A stretch of 64,000 bases of DNA from Streptomyces iakyrus (GTDB lineage: Bacteria; Actinomycetota; Actinomycetes; Streptomycetales; Streptomycetaceae): the NCBI RefSeq assembly GCF_000717055.1, contig NZ_JNXI01000024.1, forward strand, positions 1-64,000, written 5' to 3'. Each line of letters starts with the position of its first letter. The first letter of the stretch is position 1. Positions 36,803-46,243 of this stretch are shown here, in pieces. A program made the position numbers and the translations under genes. The notes beneath the pieces were generated by a model. That model searched no databases. It had not been told where the DNA came from and saw nothing but the letters and a program-made list of their open reading frames with translations.

Positions 36803-37192
36803 TCAGACGCCGCCGCGCCGCCCCGGCGGCAGCGCGGCCGGTACGTGGTGCATCCCCGTGCTGTGTGCGGCGACGGTCCCGACGCGCTGCCACTGCGGCT
36901 GCTGCCCGGTGGCATGGCGGGCGCTCTGGGCGCCCGCGCTGTAGGCACTGTAGGAGCTGCCGTACGCCCCTGCGTACGGGCCCGAACTGTGCGGGGTGTT
37001 CCCGAAGGCGGTGAATCCCAGCTTCTCCTCGCCGCTGCGGTCGCCGGGCAGTGCGCGGAAGGACTTGACGTACTCGGCGTAGAGAGCGTCGTAGATCGGC
37101 GTGGCCGATGGGCCGCCCTGGGAGTCCTGAGCCGATCGCGCGGACGGGATCGGCGAGAGGGACTGGCGGCGGGGAACGTCGTATGCGTGCAC
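36803..37192 (-). CDS. Conserved-looking hypothetical protein, Tyr/Ser/Gly-rich
   Basis: A 129-residue protein with no recognised domain. A central helical block (TPIYDALYAEYVKSFRALPG) looks structured; the rest is Tyr/Ser/Gly/His-rich and probably disordered (SSGPYAGAYGSSYSAYSAG). The GTG at 37192 is a tentative start; the frame also has TTG at 37219, but neither has a clear ribosome-binding site. It ends against the der terminator. It may be a Streptomyces-specific protein; the function is unknown. Confidence 0.55.
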   Translation of the reverse strand: MHAYDVPRRQSLSPIPSARSAQDSQGGPSATPIYDALYAEYVKSFRALPGDRSGEEKLGFTAFGNTPHSSGPYAGAYGSSYSAYSAGAQSARHATGQQPQWQRVGTVAAHSTGMHHVPAALPPGRRGGV

Positions 37193-37277
37193 GTATGTCC
37201 AAACGACCCCGCGGGTCAAGGGATGCGGCCCGGGTACGGCTTTCGCCGGTCTGCGGCGTGCACGGGTGACGGGAGGC

Positions 37278-38075
37278 TCAGGTGCCGGCCAGCGGCAGCG
37301 CCGAGCCGACCAGCTTTCCGTTCGCCGCCGCCTTGTCCAGCGCGTCCCGCAGCAGGTCCTCGCGCGGCTGGCGGCCGATCGAGCCGGCGGGCGCGGCGAA
37401 CATCAGCACCTGCTGGTGCTTGTTGGCCGCCGCGCGCCAGCCGTCGGTCACCTGGAGCGGCTGGTGGGCCTGCCACCAGGCCACCGGCTGGCCGCCGTTG
37501 CTGCCCGGCTGGAGCACCGCGTGCAGCTGGCCCACGGCGAGCAGCACCGACCAGCCGTGCAGCACCGGGGGTACCGCCGACAGCTCCGACAGCGGCATGA
37601 ACCCCTGCTCGATGAGCAGCGGCAGGAAGTCGTCGCCGGTGCCGGTCGTGCCGGCCCGGGCGATGGGCCCGGTCGGCTCCACCACCAGGGCCGGGTGGAG
37701 CTCCCCGCCGATCAGGACGAGCCCGCTGGTCACACCCAGCACGGCCTGCTCGGGCACCGCCTTGTCGGGCACCACCCGGTCGGGCTCCAGATCGACGGTG
37801 TCGCCGGCGATGGACTTCACGGCGCCCCGCAGCTGCTCCTCGGTGACCTGCACGACCTGCGAGGGCAGACAGCCGGAGTGGGCGAAGGCGAGGACGGCGG
37901 TCTCGTCACCGATGAACAGAACGGTGCTGGTGCGCTCCTGCTCGGAGTCGCCCGGTGTGCGGCAGGACGTGCAGTCGTAACTGCCCGGGGCGGTCTCTCC
38001 GGCGAGCAGGCGGTCGGCTTCTTCGTCGCCGATCTCGGCGCGTACCTCGTCGCTGACGTCGAGCATGCGCGGCAC
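37278..38075 (-). CDS. Hypothetical protein, SseB-like layout
   Basis: A 265-residue soluble protein with no confident family match. The N-terminal part has CTSCRTPG, a possible metal-binding Cys pair, followed by alternating strands and helices; the C-terminal half (GFMPLSELSAVPPVLHGWSV onward) resembles a general ligand-binding fold but has no catalytic motif. GTG 38075 is chosen because AGGGAG lies about seven bases upstream; ATG 38066 is an alternative. It follows the gap from the rpf gene and is transcribed away from it, towards another uncharacterised gene. Confidence 0.6.
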   Translation of the reverse strand: MPRMLDVSDEVRAEIGDEEADRLLAGETAPGSYDCTSCRTPGDSEQERTSTVLFIGDETAVLAFAHSGCLPSQVVQVTEEQLRGAVKSIAGDTVDLEPDRVVPDKAVPEQAVLGVTSGLVLIGGELHPALVVEPTGPIARAGTTGTGDDFLPLLIEQGFMPLSELSAVPPVLHGWSVLLAVGQLHAVLQPGSNGGQPVAWWQAHQPLQVTDGWRAAANKHQQVLMFAAPAGSIGRQPREDLLRDALDKAAANGKLVGSALPLAGT

Positions 38076-39251
<1,176 letters not shown>

Positions 39252-39278
39252 GGCGCCGCTCCCCCTCGCCGGGACACG

Positions 39279-39310
39279 GGCCCCGTCCGGTCGGCCGACC
39301 GGACGGGGCC
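39279..39310. terminator. Perfect 32-bp palindrome, bidirectional terminator
   Basis: GGCCCCGTCCGGTCGG (39279-39294) is followed directly by its exact reverse complement (39295-39310). It lies between the convergent rpf and livF genes and can terminate both transcripts. Confidence 0.8.
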
Positions 39311-39323
39311 TCGGCGTCCGGCA

Positions 39324-39965
39324 TCAGCCGGAGAGCTCGCCCGCCTGTCCGGCGAACACGACGGTCCCGCGGCGCAGTTCGTAGACGATCGCGGACCGGT
39401 CCCGCAGGGCGGGCGGCAGCCGCTGCTCGGCGACCACCACGCACGCGTCCAGCGCGCCCAGCAGCTCGTACGTCCGGGCCGCGACCGGGGGCGACATGCC
39501 CTGGGCGGGCTCGTCGACGAGCACCACGCGCGCGCGGGCGAGCACGGCCCGGGAGAGGGCGAGCATGCGCTGCTCCCCGCCCGAGAGGGTGCCGGCGCGC
39601 CGCTCCAGCAGGGGGCGCAGCTGCGGGTAGGCGTCGAGGGCCGGGGTGTGGTCGCGCGCGGCGAGTGCGAGGTTCTCGCGCACGGTGAGCGAGCCGAACA
39701 CGGCCTGCCGCTCCGGCACCAAACACAGCCCCCGCCGGGCCCGTTCGTACGCCGGGACGCGGGTGATGTCCGTGCCGTCCCACACCACCGTGCCGCCCGT
39801 CAGGGGCACGGTGCCCGCCAGGGCGCGCAGAGCGGTGCTGCGGCCGGACCCGTTGCGGCCGAGCAGCACGGTGAGGCCCGGGCCGGGGGCGGCGAGGGTG
39901 ATGCCGTGCAGCGCTTCCAGGGGGCCGTAGCGCACGCGTGCGTGGCGCAGGGAGACGGTCGTCAT
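39324..39965 (-). CDS. livF: LivF-type ABC ATPase with Arg in place of Walker A Lys
   Basis: A 213-residue ABC ATPase of the LivF (branched-chain amino acid) subfamily. The P-loop reads GRNGSGRST at residues 36-44, with Arg42 where Lys is expected. The signature LSGGEQRMLALSRAV and Walker B VVLVDEPAQGM are intact. It is slightly shorter than typical LivF. ATG 39965 overlaps by four bases the stop of the fused permease/ATPase gene, so the two are translated together and form the two nucleotide-binding subunits of one transporter. The Lys-to-Arg change may make this the non-hydrolysing site. Confidence 0.88.
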   Translation of the reverse strand: MTTVSLRHARVRYGPLEALHGITLAAPGPGLTVLLGRNGSGRSTALRALAGTVPLTGGTVVWDGTDITRVPAYERARRGLCLVPERQAVFGSLTVRENLALAARDHTPALDAYPQLRPLLERRAGTLSGGEQRMLALSRAVLARARVVLVDEPAQGMSPPVAARTYELLGALDACVVVAEQRLPPALRDRSAIVYELRRGTVVFAGQAGELSG

Positions 39966-42718
39966 CGGCCGGCCTCCGGTTCCAGGGCGTCCAGCACGCG
40001 TCCGGGCGGGCCGGAGGCGACGATCCGGCCCGCGGTCATCACGTGCACGACGTCGGCGAGACCGGCCACCAGGTCCAGGTCGTGCTCGACGACCAGGAGG
40101 GCCGTGCCGTCGGCGGCCAGGGCCCTCAGGACCCGGGCCAGGGCGGTCACTTCGGCGGTGTCGAGCCCGGCGGCGGGCTCGTCGAGGAGCAGGACGCGGG
40201 GGCTTCCCGCGAGGACCCGGGCCAGTTCGACCCGGCGCAGCGTCCCGGTGGGCAGCCCGGCGGCGGGCCGTGCGCGCAGGGGCCCGTCGAGTCCGAGCAG
40301 CCTGAGAGCGCGCTCCACGGCGCCCGGGTCGGTCACCCGGCCCTGCTCGGCACCGACGCGGACGTTCTCGGCCACGGTCAGCGACGGGAAGACGGCCAGC
40401 TGCTGGAACGTCCGTGCGACACCGAGCCGGGCCCGGGCCTGGGCGGGCAGCGCGGTGATGTCCCGCCCGCCGAGCCGCACGACCCCCCTCGCGGGCGGCA
40501 GCGTCCCCGCCAGACAGTGGAACAGGGTGCTCTTCCCGGCCCCGTTGGGCCCGACGACCGCGGTGATCCGCCCGGGGGAGAGCTCCAGGTCCACCCCGTC
40601 GAGGGCGGTGAAGCCGCCGTAGCGGGCGTGGAGGCGGCGGGCGGTGAGGAGGGGAGCGGCGGCCGGGGGAGGGGGCGGCGGGGTGCCTCCCAGGCCGGGG
40701 ACGGCCCCGCCCGGTGGGCCGGGTGGCGGGTGGCTGTTGCCGTCGGGGTGCTCGCGTCGGACGGGTGCGCTGCCGGGGTGCTCGTGTCGGGCGGGTGTTC
40801 CTGCCCTGTGAGCCATGCGTGTCGCACCGGTCGGTGCCGGGGCCCTCGGGGCCTTCTGGGGCTCTGCGGGGCGCAGGAGCCGGTGGGCCCGGGCGCCCGC
40901 CGGAGTCAGGGCCGGGGTGCGGCGCAGCCGGAGGCGTTCCCTGGCGGTGCGCAGGGCCTCGTACGGGCCGCCCGGGAAGCGGCCCGCCAGGATCGCCAGG
41001 ACGCCGATCAGGGCCGCCGCGACGCCGCCCCGGGTGCCCGCGTCCAGCCCGACCAGGAGGGCCGCCGCTGCGAGGGCCCCGAGCGTGCTGTCAGCGCCCA
41101 GCACCACCACCGCGGCGAACCACAGCAGGCCGCGCACGGGGTCGTAGGCGGCGGCGTCGAAGGCGCGCAGGCCCATGCCGAGCATGCCGCCGCCCAGTGC
41201 GGCCAGTGCGGCACCCGCGACGAAGGCCAGCAGCTTGAGGGACGGCACCCGGACGCCCGCCGCCTGCGCGCCCCGCTCGTGATCCCGCATGGCGGCAAGG
41301 GCCCGGCCCGTCCGCCCCCGGCGCAGCGCGTGCGTGGCCAGCAGCGCGACCGCCAGCAGGAGCAGCTCCAGGACGTAGTACGCCCGGTCCCCGTCGAAGC
41401 CGGCGGGGCGGCCCAGGGACAGGCCCGCGGTGGCGTACGGCTGGGCGAAGACGAAGCGGCTCACCCCCACGCCGACCGCGAAGGTCGCCAGCGCCAGCGC
41501 CAGGCCCCGGCGGCCGATCGCCGGCCAGCCCGTCAGCAGGCCGAGCGGCGCCACCAGGACCACCGACACCCCGAGGGCCGCCAGCTCCGGCAGGGCGGGC
41601 AGCCCCGGGAAGCGGCCCGCCGCCAGCAGCGCCGTGAACAGGGCGCCCAGGCCCGCGTACGCCGCCTGCCCCAGGGAGATCTGGCCGCCGCGCCCGGTGA
41701 CGACCACCAGGGACAGCAGGATCACGGCCAGCGCCGGCACCTGGACCGAGGTGTGCAGATCCTGGCCCGCGAGCCCCAGCGGCAGCAGGAACAGCACGAG
41801 CACCACGACCCAGGCGCCCGGCGGGGTCGCCGCGCGCGCCGTGGCCGTGCGGGGCAGCGCGTCCCGTTCCCCGACGCCCGGCAGGACCAGCGCCGCGACC
41901 AGCAGCGCGACGACGAACAGGTTCGTGCCCACCGCCTGGAGCAGCGGCTCGGCCCAGCCCGACGGGTGCAGCCGCGTCAGCTGGCTCTGCGCCACCCCGA
42001 TGCCCAGTGCCACCACCACCGCGACCGGCAGGCTCCGCATCCGCGCGGCCACCGCCACCGCAACGACCTCCATCACGAGCAGCGAGAGACCGGACGGGTC
42101 GAGCCGTACGTACGGCGCCAGCAGCACTCCCGTCAGACCGGCCGTGAACGAGCCGAACGCCCAGCCCGTGGCCGCGACCCGGTCCGCGTCGATGCCGCCC
42201 AGCTCGGCCAGCCGCCGGTCGTCGACCACGGCCCGCAGCTCCCGCCCAAACCGCGTCCGGCGGATTACCACCGTGACCCCCGCGGCCAGCACCAGCACCA
42301 CCGCCAGCTGCCCCCACGGCTCGTCCGGCACCAGCACCGGAGCGTCGTCCCGCGCCCCCTGCCCCCACAGCAGCGCCGCCCCGCCCACCAGCAGCACGAA
42401 CACCCCGATGGACGCCACCAGCGTCTGCGCCGGGGCACCGCCCAGGACAGCCAGGGGCCGGAACACGAACCGCTCCAGGACCACCCCCAGCCCCGGGGCC
42501 AGCACCAGCAGCGTCACCACCGCACCGAGCCACAGCGGCCAGCCCCACTCGACCACGCACTGCCGCAGCACGTACGCGCACACCATCGCGATCGCGCCGT
42601 GGGCGAAGTTCAGCACACCCGTCGCGCGGTACGTCACGATCAGGCCGATCCCGGTCAGCGCCGCCGCGCTGCCCACCGAGAGCCCGGCGAGGGTGAGGTC
42701 GTACGTCAGCGACGACAT
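39962..42718 (-). CDS. Fused LivH-LivM-LivG transporter protein
   Basis: A 918-residue fusion. Residues about 1-295 are a LivH-type permease (GIGLIVTYRATGVLNFAHGA), 300-590 a LivM-type permease (ISLGQAAYAGLGALFTALLA), then a 75-residue Pro/Arg/His-rich linker, and the last 250 a LivG-type ATPase. The ATPase has Walker A GPNGAGKST at residues 723-731, LLLDEPAAGLD as Walker B and VVEHDLDL as H-loop; the signature LPTGTLRRVELARVL is weak. It would import branched-chain amino acids or related compounds with LivF. ATG 42718 shares one base with the upstream stop. I recall permease/ATPase fusions of this type in other Streptomyces. Confidence 0.92.
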   Translation of the reverse strand: MSSLTYDLTLAGLSVGSAAALTGIGLIVTYRATGVLNFAHGAIAMVCAYVLRQCVVEWGWPLWLGAVVTLLVLAPGLGVVLERFVFRPLAVLGGAPAQTLVASIGVFVLLVGGAALLWGQGARDDAPVLVPDEPWGQLAVVLVLAAGVTVVIRRTRFGRELRAVVDDRRLAELGGIDADRVAATGWAFGSFTAGLTGVLLAPYVRLDPSGLSLLVMEVVAVAVAARMRSLPVAVVVALGIGVAQSQLTRLHPSGWAEPLLQAVGTNLFVVALLVAALVLPGVGERDALPRTATARAATPPGAWVVVLVLFLLPLGLAGQDLHTSVQVPALAVILLSLVVVTGRGGQISLGQAAYAGLGALFTALLAAGRFPGLPALPELAALGVSVVLVAPLGLLTGWPAIGRRGLALALATFAVGVGVSRFVFAQPYATAGLSLGRPAGFDGDRAYYVLELLLLAVALLATHALRRGRTGRALAAMRDHERGAQAAGVRVPSLKLLAFVAGAALAALGGGMLGMGLRAFDAAAYDPVRGLLWFAAVVVLGADSTLGALAAAALLVGLDAGTRGGVAAALIGVLAILAGRFPGGPYEALRTARERLRLRRTPALTPAGARAHRLLRPAEPQKAPRAPAPTGATRMAHRAGTPARHEHPGSAPVRREHPDGNSHPPPGPPGGAVPGLGGTPPPPPPAAAPLLTARRLHARYGGFTALDGVDLELSPGRITAVVGPNGAGKSTLFHCLAGTLPPARGVVRLGGRDITALPAQARARLGVARTFQQLAVFPSLTVAENVRVGAEQGRVTDPGAVERALRLLGLDGPLRARPAAGLPTGTLRRVELARVLAGSPRVLLLDEPAAGLDTAEVTALARVLRALAADGTALLVVEHDLDLVAGLADVVHVMTAGRIVASGPPGRVLDALEPEAGR

Positions 42719-43194
42719 CAGTCGGTTTCTTCGGCCGGCTCGCAGATCGGGCAGGGGTCCAGCTCACCGCTCGCCACCAGCTTGGAGTCCACCGGGACAG
42801 CCTCCGCCTTGCCCGCGACCAGCGGGCAGTCCGCGCGGTGCCACAGCGTGCCGCCCGGCACCATCAGCAGGTCGCCGCTGACCGCGAGCGGCGCGAGCGC
42901 GGCCCGGCCGCTCTCCTCCGGCTCGTCCGGCTCCGCCGCCACCAGCAGGTGGTACAGCTCCTCCACGCGCGCGGCGGCGATCGACTCCCGGCCCCGGGCC
43001 AGCAGCACCGCCCCGGCGACGATCAGCCCGGCCCCGGGGATCGAGCAGGAGGCGAGGTAGGGCAGCTGCCGTTCGGCGTAACGCTCGCCGGAGACCCCGT
43101 ACCAGCCGACGACGCACAGCACCGCCCCGGCGGCCAGGGCCGCCCAGCCGGCCCACAGGACGGGATGCACGGTCCGCAGTCGGCTGGTCCGCAT
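42718..43194 (-). CDS. Two-helix membrane protein with Cys-rich C-terminal motif
   Basis: A 158-residue protein with two hydrophobic helices (about residues 10-32 and 47-68: PVLWAGWAALAAGAVLCVVG and SIPGAGLIVAGAVLLARG) and a cytosolic or exterior C-terminal domain carrying WHRADCPLVAGK and DPCPICEPAEE. The His/Cys/Cys spacing could bind a metal. No named family was recognised. The ATG at 43194 follows GGGAG; a TTG 43248 start is possible. The stop shares one base with the start of the Liv fusion gene, so it is in the transporter operon. Confidence 0.68.
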   Translation of the reverse strand: MRTSRLRTVHPVLWAGWAALAAGAVLCVVGWYGVSGERYAERQLPYLASCSIPGAGLIVAGAVLLARGRESIAAARVEELYHLLVAAEPDEPEESGRAALAPLAVSGDLLMVPGGTLWHRADCPLVAGKAEAVPVDSKLVASGELDPCPICEPAEETD

Positions 43195-43339
43195 CGCTGG
43201 CTCCCACACGTCGGAATCGGCTGTGCGTGCGTCGGGCTGCCTGTTCAAGTCCGCCGATCGCTTGCACTATGCCCTGTGGAAGCTGACCCTGAAAGCACCG
43301 GGCGCACATGGCCCGGACCGACACCCGGTGGTGAGCCAG

Positions 43340-43903
43340 ATGGTTCTCGGCAGCGACCTCAGGCGGGGGAACGCGACGGGGGGTCCACGCACCGCGGGAC
43401 GGGGTACGGCGATCGCCGCCGCCCTGGTCCTGGCCATCGCCCCGGCCCTCGCGGCGTGCAGTGACGACAGCGGCGGCGGCAGCGAGTCCACGCCTCCCAC
43501 CCCGACCGCGGAGCGGACTACGAGCGCGCCGGCCAGCGCGCCGGCGGACCGGGCCGCGGCGGAGGCGGAGATCAAGCAGAACTGGGAGAAGTTCTTCGAT
43601 CCGCAGACCTCGACCGAGGAGAAGCAGGCCATCCTGCAGAACGGCGACCGGATGGGGCCGGTCCTGGAGGCCTTCAGCGGTGACGAGCGCGGCGGACAGG
43701 TCCAGGCGAAGGTCACCAAGGTCGAGTTCACCTCGGCGACCGAGGCGGACGTGACGTACACGCTCACCCTGAAGGGCGCCACCGTTCTGCCGAACGCCTC
43801 CGGGACAGCCGTCGAGGAGGAGGGCACCTGGAAGGTGTCCGTCAAGGCGCTGTGCTCGCTGGTGCAGATGAGCGGCAATGCGTCGCCGGTCCCGGGTTGC
43901 TGA
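43340..43903 (+). CDS. Lipoprotein of unknown function next to the Liv binding protein
   Basis: A 187-residue lipoprotein: basic start, hydrophobic stretch TAIAAALVLAIAPAL, lipobox AAC, then a Ser/Thr/Pro/Gly linker and a compact domain of about 110 residues (WEKFFDPQTSTEEKQAILQN and VTYTLTLKGATVLPNASG) resembling small nuclear-transport-factor-like folds. Such low-molecular-weight lipoproteins are common in Streptomyces near transport genes; the role is unknown. ATG 43340 is used; GTG 43328/43331 are alternatives. It overlaps the binding protein gene by 26 bases, so the two are coupled. Confidence 0.72.
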   Translation: MVLGSDLRRGNATGGPRTAGRGTAIAAALVLAIAPALAACSDDSGGGSESTPPTPTAERTTSAPASAPADRAAAEAEIKQNWEKFFDPQTSTEEKQAILQNGDRMGPVLEAFSGDERGGQVQAKVTKVEFTSATEADVTYTLTLKGATVLPNASGTAVEEEGTWKVSVKALCSLVQMSGNASPVPGC

Positions 43904-45164
43904 GATCCTCGTCGCCGTCCTGCTGCTCTCCCTGAGCGCGGCCTGCGGCAGCCGGCTCCCGGAGAGCGACTTCGAGCACGACGACCGCACCCCCGCGCCC
44001 CGCGACGCCGCGCCTTTGCGGGTCGGCATCATCACCAGCGCCACCAGCCCGGTCGGCGGCGGCGCCTTCACCGGACCGCGCGACGGCGCCCGGGCCTTCT
44101 TCGACCGGCTCAACGCGCGCGGGGGCATCGACGGCCGCCGGGTCGAGGTGCGCACCTGCGACGACGGCGGCAGCGGCGTCGGCAACAACGAGTGCGTGCA
44201 CCGACTCGTCGAGGAGGACCAGGTCGTCGCCCTGGTCGCCACCACCGCCCTCGACTACGCGGGGGCCTCCCGCGTCTCCCGCGCGCGCGTGCCCGACATC
44301 GGCGGCCAGCCCATCGGCACCGCCTACGACACCTTCCCGCACCTCTACGGCATCTACGGCAGTCTCGCGCCCCGCGACGGCACCCCCGGCTGGGACGGCA
44401 AGCTGTACGGCGGCACCGAGGTCTACCGCTACTTCAAACGCGAGCACGGCGCCCGCACCGCCGCCGTCGTCTCCTACAACCAGTCCGCCTCGGCCGCCTA
44501 CGCCCGGCTCGTGGAGCGCGGCCTGCGCGCCGAGGGCTACAAGGTCGTCACCGAGCAGGTCGACTTCGCCCTGCCGAACTTCCGCGCCGTCGCCGCCGAC
44601 CTCAAGGAGCAGGGCGCCGACCTGGTGTTCGACGCCATCGACGGGCACGGCAACGCCCGGCTCTGCCAGGCCATGGACGAGGCCGGCGCCGACGTCACCG
44701 CCAAGGTGACCAACGTTCAGAACTGGACATCCACCGTCGCCGAGGACTACAAGGACGCCCCGCGCTGCCGCAACGCCCTGTGGGCGACCGGCGCCAGCCG
44801 CAACTTCGAGGACACCGGCAACGCGGCCGTACAGGAGTTCCGCGAGGCGACGAAGGACCTCGAGACGCACTCCCAGTGGCAGCTGGAAGGGTGGGCGGCC
44901 GCGCGCTGGTTCACGGACGCGGCGAAGTCCTGCGCCACCACGGGCATCACGCGCGCCTGCGTCGACGCCTTCATGAACCGCAGCCAGGGCTACACCGCCG
45001 GAGGACTGCTGCTTCCCGTCCGCTTCGACCGCCTGCCCGAGCCGCCGAAGAGCATCAGGACCTGCCTGTCGGTGGCCCGCTGGCAGGACGGCGAGGGCTG
45101 GGTGGGGCAGGGCGACATGAACCGCACCTGCTTCACCGTCCCGCAACTGGCCTACGCGCCTTGA
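43878..45164 (+). CDS. Branched-chain amino acid-type ABC substrate-binding lipoprotein
   Basis: A 428-residue periplasmic-binding-like lipoprotein: hydrophobic N-terminus LVAVLLLSLSAAC with a lipobox Cys near residue 23, then a type I two-lobe domain (PLRVGIITSATSPVGGGAF, GTEVYRYFKREHGARTAAVV). It matches the LivJ/LivK layout and is the probable ligand receptor for the Liv transporter on the opposite strand. ATG 43878 is inside the end of the lipoprotein gene and has no strong ribosome-binding site, which fits translational coupling. The ligand is not evident. A WYL regulator follows after 38 bp. Confidence 0.85.
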   Translation: MRRRSRVAEILVAVLLLSLSAACGSRLPESDFEHDDRTPAPRDAAPLRVGIITSATSPVGGGAFTGPRDGARAFFDRLNARGGIDGRRVEVRTCDDGGSGVGNNECVHRLVEEDQVVALVATTALDYAGASRVSRARVPDIGGQPIGTAYDTFPHLYGIYGSLAPRDGTPGWDGKLYGGTEVYRYFKREHGARTAAVVSYNQSASAAYARLVERGLRAEGYKVVTEQVDFALPNFRAVAADLKEQGADLVFDAIDGHGNARLCQAMDEAGADVTAKVTNVQNWTSTVAEDYKDAPRCRNALWATGASRNFEDTGNAAVQEFREATKDLETHSQWQLEGWAAARWFTDAAKSCATTGITRACVDAFMNRSQGYTAGGLLLPVRFDRLPEPPKSIRTCLSVARWQDGEGWVGQGDMNRTCFTVPQLAYAP

Positions 45165-45202
45165 GGACAGTGGCTGTCCGCAAGGCCTGGCAGACTCGCC
45201 CC

Positions 45203-46243
45203 ATGTTGGAGACCTCGGCCCGCCTGCTGCGTCTGCTGTCCCTGCTCCAGGCCCACCGCGAGTGGTCCGGCGCCGACCTGGCCGGCCGGCTCGGCGTCAG
45301 CGCCCGCACCCTGCGCCGGGACGTCGACCGGCTGCGCGAACTGGGCTACCCGGTCAACGCCAGCCCCGGCACCGGTGGCGGCTACCAGCTGGGCGCGGGC
45401 GCCGAACTCCCGCCGCTGCTCCTGGACGACGACGAGGCCGTCGCCGTGGCGGTCGGGCTGCGCACCGCCGCCGGGCAGGGCATCGACGGCATCGGCGAGA
45501 CCTCGGTACGGGCCCTCGCCAAGCTGGAGCAGGTGCTGCCGAACCGGCTGCGCCGCCGGGTGGGCGCCCTGAACGCCTTCACCGTGCCGATGCTGCGCAG
45601 CACGCTGCCCTCCTCGGTCGACCCGGCCGTGCTCACCGAGCTCGCCCATCTGTGCCGGGACGCCGAACGGCTGCGCTTCGAGTACCGCGGCCACGACGGC
45701 ACCCCCAGCCGCCGCACGGTCGAACCGCACCGCCTGGTGTGCACCGAGCGCCGCTGGTACCTGGTCGCCTGGGACCTCGACCGCGACGACTGGCGCACGT
45801 TCCGCGTGGACCGCGTCACGCCCAGACCGCCGCACGGCCCGCGCTTCACCCCGCGCAAGCCGCCTGCCGAGGACCTCGCCGCCTACGTCTCCCAGGGCGT
45901 CTCCACGCGCGCGTACGCCACCCACGCCGTCGTACGGCTCCTGGTGCCCCTGGAGGAAGCGGCCGGACACATCTCGCCCTCCGCCGGAGTGCTGGAGGCG
46001 GAGAGCGAGAACACCTGCCTGCTGCGCTGCGGCGCCGGCAGCCTCGACGTGATGGTCATCCACGTGGTGATGCTGGGCTTCGACTTCGAGGTGCTGGAGC
46101 CCGACGGGCTCATCGAGGCGATCAGGACGACTCGGGACCGGCTTGATGGCGCTCTGGCTCGGGCTGCGCAGTCACCGCCGCGTACTCCGGATGGTGGAGG
46201 TCGAACGCCGGCGACTCGGAGCGGATCCGGGGCAGCGTCGTGA
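45203..46243 (+). CDS. WYL-domain transcriptional regulator (DeoR/HTH_11 type)
   Basis: A 346-residue regulator. The N-terminal winged helix-turn-helix is at about residues 1-65 ([20 protein letters not shown] and [16 protein letters not shown]), the WYL domain at about 150-250 ([20 protein letters not shown]), and a C-terminal ligand-associated region follows. WYL proteins respond to nucleotides or nucleic acids in some systems and regulate adjacent genes in others; the target is unknown. ATG 45203 is used. The last 122 bases overlap the 3' end of ctaD on the opposite strand, so the C-terminal 35 residues are encoded antisense to ctaD. Confidence 0.88.
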   Translation: MLETSARLLRLLSLLQAHREWSGADLAGRLGVSARTLRRDVDRLRELGYPVNASPGTGGGYQLGAGAELPPLLLDDDEAVAVAVGLRTAAGQGIDGIGETSVRALAKLEQVLPNRLRRRVGALNAFTVPMLRSTLPSSVDPAVLTELAHLCRDAERLRFEYRGHDGTPSRRTVEPHRLVCTERRWYLVAWDLDRDDWRTFRVDRVTPRPPHGPRFTPRKPPAEDLAAYVSQGVSTRAYATHAVVRLLVPLEEAAGHISPSAGVLEAESENTCLLRCGAGSLDVMVIHVVMLGFDFEVLEPDGLIEAIRTTRDRLDGALARAAQSPPRTPDGGGRTPATRSGSGAAS

